Shown: in pieces, positions 14,082 through 17,237 of the stretch
How the letters are laid out: every line of letters starts with the position of its first letter
Position numbering within the stretch: position 1 is the first letter of the stretch
From: an uncultured Eubacteriales bacterium
Lineage (GTDB): Bacteria; Bacillota; Clostridia; Peptostreptococcales; Anaerovoracaceae
Length of the DNA: 17,237 bases
Direction of reading: 5' to 3'
NCBI GenBank assembly: GCA_900551415.1
Contig: URWB01000043.1
Location: 1-17,237 of the forward strand
Position numbers and translations under genes: made by a program
Notes under the pieces: model-generated
What the model was told of the DNA's origin: nothing
Seen by the model: the letters and a program-made list of their open reading frames with translations, nothing else
The model's database searches: none

Positions 14082-15365
14082 ATGGACGCAATCACACAGA
14101 ATCGACGCGAATTTCACAAATTTGCAGAAACGAGCTGGAATGAAATTCGAACAAGCGCGAGAATTGCCGAAATTCTGGAAACAGCCGGAGTTCAGACCAT
14201 TCTCATGGGCAGAGATGCTGTTAACGTCGAAACTCTCCACTCGCCGATTGAACTCTCCATGCAGCAAAGACAACAAAACATGCGCCGAGCGCTGCAGCAG
14301 GGAGCTAAAAATGCTTTTGTTGAAAAAACAGATGGTTATCCAGGCGTGGCTGCAATTATCGATACCGAAAAATCCGGTCCAACCATTGCCCTTCGTTTTG
14401 ATATCGACGGTTTGCCATACGAAGAAGCTTGTTTTCCCGATGACAGAGTCGTAATGGAAAACTTTCGTTCTGTAAACCCAAGCTGTGTTCATGCCTGTGG
14501 GCATGATGGGCACATTGCCATTGGGCTAGAGCTTGCACGACGTATCAGAAGTCACATTTCGAATTATCGCGGCATTATTAAATTACTTTTCCAGCCAGCG
14601 GAAGAAACGATCCTCGGTGCACAGTCCATGGTGGATAAAGGGCTTTTAAGTGATGTGGACTATTTTCTCGCGGTTCACCTCGCACTTTCTGCAGAGAGAG
14701 TTCCGCTGCCCTCTCACGCGATAGCCTGCGGTGTTTGCGACTTCATGAGCAATCATCGCTTGGATGTCACATTCCACCCCAACATTGTATCCTATGACGC
14801 TGCACAAGGAACGCACAGTACACTGCTCGCTGCTTGCAGCGCGGCACTGAATCTGCACTGCATCGCGTCACACGAAAAAGGTCTTTGCCGTATCAACGTA
14901 GGCCAACTCAAAGCAACTTCCTGCCCAAACAGTAATATTCCAAACTACACCATAAGTTTGGAATACCGCGGGCAATTTCGGGAAATCTCTGACTATCTTC
15001 AAAGAAGGATTGTGAATATTCTCAACGGCACTGCGAAAACTTATGGGCTGACCTATACCGTCATCGATCATGGGGAAGTTCCTGCCGGTCGCAGCGACTT
15101 TGCTATGATGGATTTTGTGCAGGCAGAGGCAACCCAAATTCCATGGTTTAAAAAGATTTACTATGAGGGAAATCTTGGTGGAACGGACGATGCTGCCGTC
15201 ATGATGAATTACGTACAAAAAAACGGAGGTTTCGGTACTTACATCGGCATCGGTACCGATATCACTGCACCCTTACATAACCCCCGCTTTGACTTTGATG
15301 AAAGTTGCCTTCCGGCTGCTGCCACATTGCTAGAACGCCTAATTCAAAGGCTCGGTCAAAGCTAA
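14082..15365 (+). CDS. abgA: M20 amidohydrolase, AbgA-like
   Basis: The 427-residue product aligns along its length with E. coli AbgA (p-aminobenzoyl-glutamate hydrolase subunit A) as I recall it. Metal-site motifs are intact: HACGHDGH (137-144, Cys139 and His141), QPAEE (171-175), His199 and His399 in LHNPRFDFDE. In the dimerisation domain the AAHAG motif of AbgA is replaced by IVSYD (Ser237 where His is expected), so an active-site residue supplied across the dimer is missing. Substrate may differ from the usual N-acyl or aminoacyl-glutamate type. No AbgB partner is nearby. The ATG is 2 bases after the regulator stop with no close ribosome binding site (AGGAGG is 35 bases upstream), so reinitiation is likely. 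The symbol marks similarity, not proven substrate. Confidence 0.85.
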   Translation: MDAITQNRREFHKFAETSWNEIRTSARIAEILETAGVQTILMGRDAVNVETLHSPIELSMQQRQQNMRRALQQGAKNAFVEKTDGYPGVAAIIDTEKSGPTIALRFDIDGLPYEEACFPDDRVVMENFRSVNPSCVHACGHDGHIAIGLELARRIRSHISNYRGIIKLLFQPAEETILGAQSMVDKGLLSDVDYFLAVHLALSAERVPLPSHAIACGVCDFMSNHRLDVTFHPNIVSYDAAQGTHSTLLAACSAALNLHCIASHEKGLCRINVGQLKATSCPNSNIPNYTISLEYRGQFREISDYLQRRIVNILNGTAKTYGLTYTVIDHGEVPAGRSDFAMMDFVQAEATQIPWFKKIYYEGNLGGTDDAAVMMNYVQKNGGFGTYIGIGTDITAPLHNPRFDFDESCLPAAATLLERLIQRLGQS

Positions 15366-15375
15366 TCAGTATCAT

Positions 15376-15397
15376 CAGTCCGGTCTATATCGGACTG
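15376..15397 (+). other. Hairpin after the peptide operon
   Basis: CAGTCCG and CGGACTG form a perfect 7-bp stem with an 8-base loop, 10 bases past the amidohydrolase stop. It is not followed by a T-run, so it is probably an RNA-stabilising hairpin or weak terminator. Confidence 0.4.
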
Positions 15398-15437
15398 CAT
15401 AGCATCCAATCTGTATTTATTCGGCTTGCCGTTCTGT

Positions 15438-15473
15438 TGAAAAAATCTCCGCGTGATTTCTCACGCGGAGATT
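15438..15473 (-). terminator. Terminator between the convergent operons
   Basis: AATCTCCGCGTGA (15444-15456) and TCACGCGGAGATT (15461-15473) form a perfect 13-bp stem with a 4-base loop. The minus-strand transcript ends in TTTTTT, so it terminates the TlpA-like gene; reading rightward it could also stop the amidohydrolase transcript. The rest of 15366-15494 is empty. Confidence 0.88.
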
Positions 15474-15494
15474 CTATGTTTGTTGTACACGCTT

Positions 15495-16400
15495 TTACTT
15501 CTTCACATCGGCGTCCAATGCCTTGTCAATAAGTTCCTCCAATGCCTTCTTTTGTTCCTCTCCGGTAACCGCGCCTACAATCGGATCGCCTACGATGCAG
15601 CCGTTTCTGTCAACTACATAGGTTGTCGGGAAAGCGTACACATTTGTGACGAATTTCCCTGCCTCGCTGTTTGAATCAAAATAAATGTTCTGATACGTCG
15701 CACCCTTCTTTTGCAGAACCGCCTTTGCCTCATCGATGGCTGTCTGGTTGCCATCCAGCGTAAAGGAATTCACGCCGATTACCGCACCGTCTTTTTTGGA
15801 GAATTCCTGATTCAGACTGTCCAAATCCGAAAGCTCGCCGACGCATGGACTGCAGGTTGTAAACCAAAAATTCACTACCGTAAAGGCATGCGCGGAGAAC
15901 AGCTCGTCGCTTTTGACCTCGTTTCCGTCTAAATCCTTCCCTGTAAATGATGGGAATACCTGTTTTCCATCCGCATCTGCCGGCATGCTCATGCCACCGT
16001 CCATCAGTTTTTGGATTTCGTCTGGATATTGTTCTTCAATCGCGGTCAGCTTTTTTTCAATATCGCTGACTTTCTCTGCTCCCTCACGAAGCAGTTTCAG
16101 CTCATCCTCTGTAAACTGGTCGCTGATCGTCTCGATGGTCGCGAGTAGAAATTCCCCGTAGTTCTTACCGTCTTCCACCATCGCCATACCCTTATCAGCC
16201 TGCATAAAGACCTTTTCCCAAAGCTCACTGTTCTCTGTCAGGATCTCCGTCTCCTGTGCCATCAGGTCTTGATACATGGAAACCGCCTCCTCGGCATTCT
16301 TCGGCTTCCCATCCGATTTGCCTGCGTCTGTGCCGCACGCCGCCAGGGCCAGCATCATACATATCACGAGCAGCAGAGTTAAAAATTTCTTTGTGTTCAT
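15495..16400 (-). CDS. TlpA/ResA-like thiol-disulfide lipoprotein
   Basis: This 301-residue lipoprotein (lipobox LAAC, Cys22) carries a thioredoxin-fold domain at about 145-300. The redox motif is FTTCSPC (Cys183 and Cys186), with the cis-Pro in AFPTTYVVD. Between anchor and redox domain lies an unusual extra helical region of about 110 residues (28-137), Glu/Lys/Met-rich and possibly coiled coil. It should act outside the membrane as a reductase of disulfides, receiving electrons from the membrane. GGAGGA precedes the ATG. The gene follows the polyferredoxin gene after about 56 bases in one operon, a pairing that suggests the polyferredoxin feeds or supports it. The client protein is not in the window. 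Confidence 0.88.
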   Translation of the reverse strand: MNTKKFLTLLLVICMMLALAACGTDAGKSDGKPKNAEEAVSMYQDLMAQETEILTENSELWEKVFMQADKGMAMVEDGKNYGEFLLATIETISDQFTEDELKLLREGAEKVSDIEKKLTAIEEQYPDEIQKLMDGGMSMPADADGKQVFPSFTGKDLDGNEVKSDELFSAHAFTVVNFWFTTCSPCVGELSDLDSLNQEFSKKDGAVIGVNSFTLDGNQTAIDEAKAVLQKKGATYQNIYFDSNSEAGKFVTNVYAFPTTYVVDRNGCIVGDPIVGAVTGEEQKKALEELIDKALDADVKK

Positions 16401-16418
16401 ATTCGTTCCTCCTAGATT

Positions 16419-16463
16419 TTCATTCTGAACGTGTCGTTCATTCTAATTTTTAGCTTTCATTCT
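16419..16463. repeat. Three evenly spaced TTCATTCT octamers
   Basis: TTCATTCT occurs at 16419-16426, 16437-16444 and 16456-16463, with steps of 18 and 19 bases, or nearly two helical turns. They fill the gap between the polyferredoxin stop and the TlpA-like start; the last overlaps the stop codon. Confidence 0.5.
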
Positions 16464-17237
16464 AAATTTTTTCGCGATGGGTTTCCCGCACCGCATACGC
16501 CCTTGCCGTCTCCGAAGCCGCAGCGAAAACGGATTGCTCCGGTCGGACAGACTTTGGCGCACATACCACAGCGGATACATTCCGCGTGATCAGGATTTTT
16601 TGTTACATCGACATCCATCTTGCATGCCTTTTCACATTTTCCGCAAGATACGCATTTCTCCTGTTCAACTTTCATGCCGACCAGCGACACCTTATTCATA
16701 AGCGCGTAAATCGCGCCCAGCGGGCACAGCCACTTGCAGAATGGGCGGTAAAAGATGACGCTCAGCACGAGGATACTCGTCAAAATGCCGAGTTTCCATG
16801 TAAACAGCTTGCCAAGTGCCGCGCGAATTCCGGTGTTGACGGCTGCCAACGGGATAGCTCCCTCAAGGACGCCCTGCGGACAAAGGTACTTGCAGAAGAA
16901 CGGATCTCCCATTCCCACATCATTTACCAAGAGTGCCGGAAGCAGCACAACCATAACCAGCAGAACTGCGTATTTTAGATAGGTCAAAGGCTTAAGACGT
17001 TTCGTCGAGAGTTTTCTGACCGGTATTTTATGCAAAAGCTCCTGAAACCATCCAAACGGGCACAAAAACCCGCAGATAGCACGTCCGAGCAGCACCCCGA
17101 ACAGGATCAAAATCCCCGTAATATAATAGGAAAAGCTGAATTTTGACGAGCCTGCGACCGCCTGAAAAGCTCCGATCGGACACGCGCCTCCCGCAGCCGG
17201 GCAGGAATAGCAGTTCAGTCCCGGCACGCACATGGTT
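16457..17237 (-). CDS. NapH-like 4Fe-4S membrane polyferredoxin, N-terminus beyond the window
   Basis: About 260 residues are visible and the frame is open at the window edge. The Met at 17233 is preceded by an in-frame Thr codon, and the family normally has further residues before CVPGLNCYSCP, so the true start is outside. Motifs in order: CYSCPAAGGACPIG, a membrane helix, CGFLCPFGW, helix, CKYLCPQG, helix, CKWLCPLG, then two ferredoxin clusters, CVSCGKCEKAC and CIRCGMCAKVCPTGA. The protein should pass electrons across or along the membrane. With the TlpA-like lipoprotein it forms a probable extracytoplasmic thiol-reducing path. Family is clear; partner and donor are inferred. Confidence 0.9.
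   Translation of the reverse strand, partial: TMCVPGLNCYSCPAAGGACPIGAFQAVAGSSKFSFSYYITGILILFGVLLGRAICGFLCPFGWFQELLHKIPVRKLSTKRLKPLTYLKYAVLLVMVVLLPALLVNDVGMGDPFFCKYLCPQGVLEGAIPLAAVNTGIRAALGKLFTWKLGILTSILVLSVIFYRPFCKWLCPLGAIYALMNKVSLVGMKVEQEKCVSCGKCEKACKMDVDVTKNPDHAECIRCGMCAKVCPTGAIRFRCGFGDGKGVCGAGNPSRKNLE

Noticed and set aside
13941..14513. 190-codon minus-strand open frame
   Set aside because: It is antisense to the regulator and amidohydrolase genes, whose motifs prove the plus-strand reading.

Overview
The window looks like a chromosomal segment of an anaerobic, low-to-moderate-GC Bacillota, most likely class Clostridia. The signs are strong AGGAGG-type ribosome binding sites, several Gly/Ala-Cys lipoproteins, tandem ECF sigma/anti-sigma operons, a tRNA-Leu with an AAG anticodon, a DHHW/DUF4358-type lipoprotein pair and a TlpA/polyferredoxin pair. 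No ribosomal marker is present, so the family cannot be fixed from this sequence. There is no insertion sequence, CRISPR array or phage gene.

Left third (1-5000, all minus strand): two ECF sigma operons stand one behind the other. The downstream one (2124 to beyond base 1) encodes a frameshifted lipoprotein, an ECF sigma factor, a membrane anti-sigma-like protein and a second lipoprotein cut by the window edge. The upstream one (3487-2259) encodes a second ECF sigma factor and a DUF4367 membrane protein, and ends in a terminator. Next comes a two-gene cassette (5000-3883) for a secreted protein and a membrane-anchored protein, both of unknown function. The cassette lies between two direct copies of a ~120-130 bp repeat with a GC-rich hairpin. 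Its promoter region is nearly the same as that of the first sigma operon (TGTTRC, 16 bp, CGTC), which suggests the sigma factor controls both itself and the cassette.

Middle (5300-7820, minus): tRNA-Leu(AAG) with its own strong promoter, leader hairpin and terminator; then a two-gene operon for a DUF4358-like lipoprotein and a DHHW (AlgX/AlgJ-like) lipoprotein.

Right-centre (7822-15365): a divergent peptide-use module. An MFS transporter reads left. A four-gene operon reads right: S9 prolyl-oligopeptidase-type peptidase, a second MFS transporter, a MocR-type (GntR plus aminotransferase domain) regulator and an AbgA-like M20 amidohydrolase. A perfect 10-bp inverted repeat sits on the rightward promoter. 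The regulator lacks the PLP-binding lysine, and the amidohydrolase lacks the usual histidine of its dimerisation domain. The genes probably cooperate in uptake and cleavage of peptides or N-acyl/aminoacyl conjugates, with the regulator sensing a substrate or product.

Right end (15495-17237, minus): a TlpA-like thioredoxin-fold lipoprotein and a NapH-like membrane polyferredoxin (partial), probably an electron path to extracytoplasmic thiols. It is separated from the peptide operon by a shared terminator hairpin.
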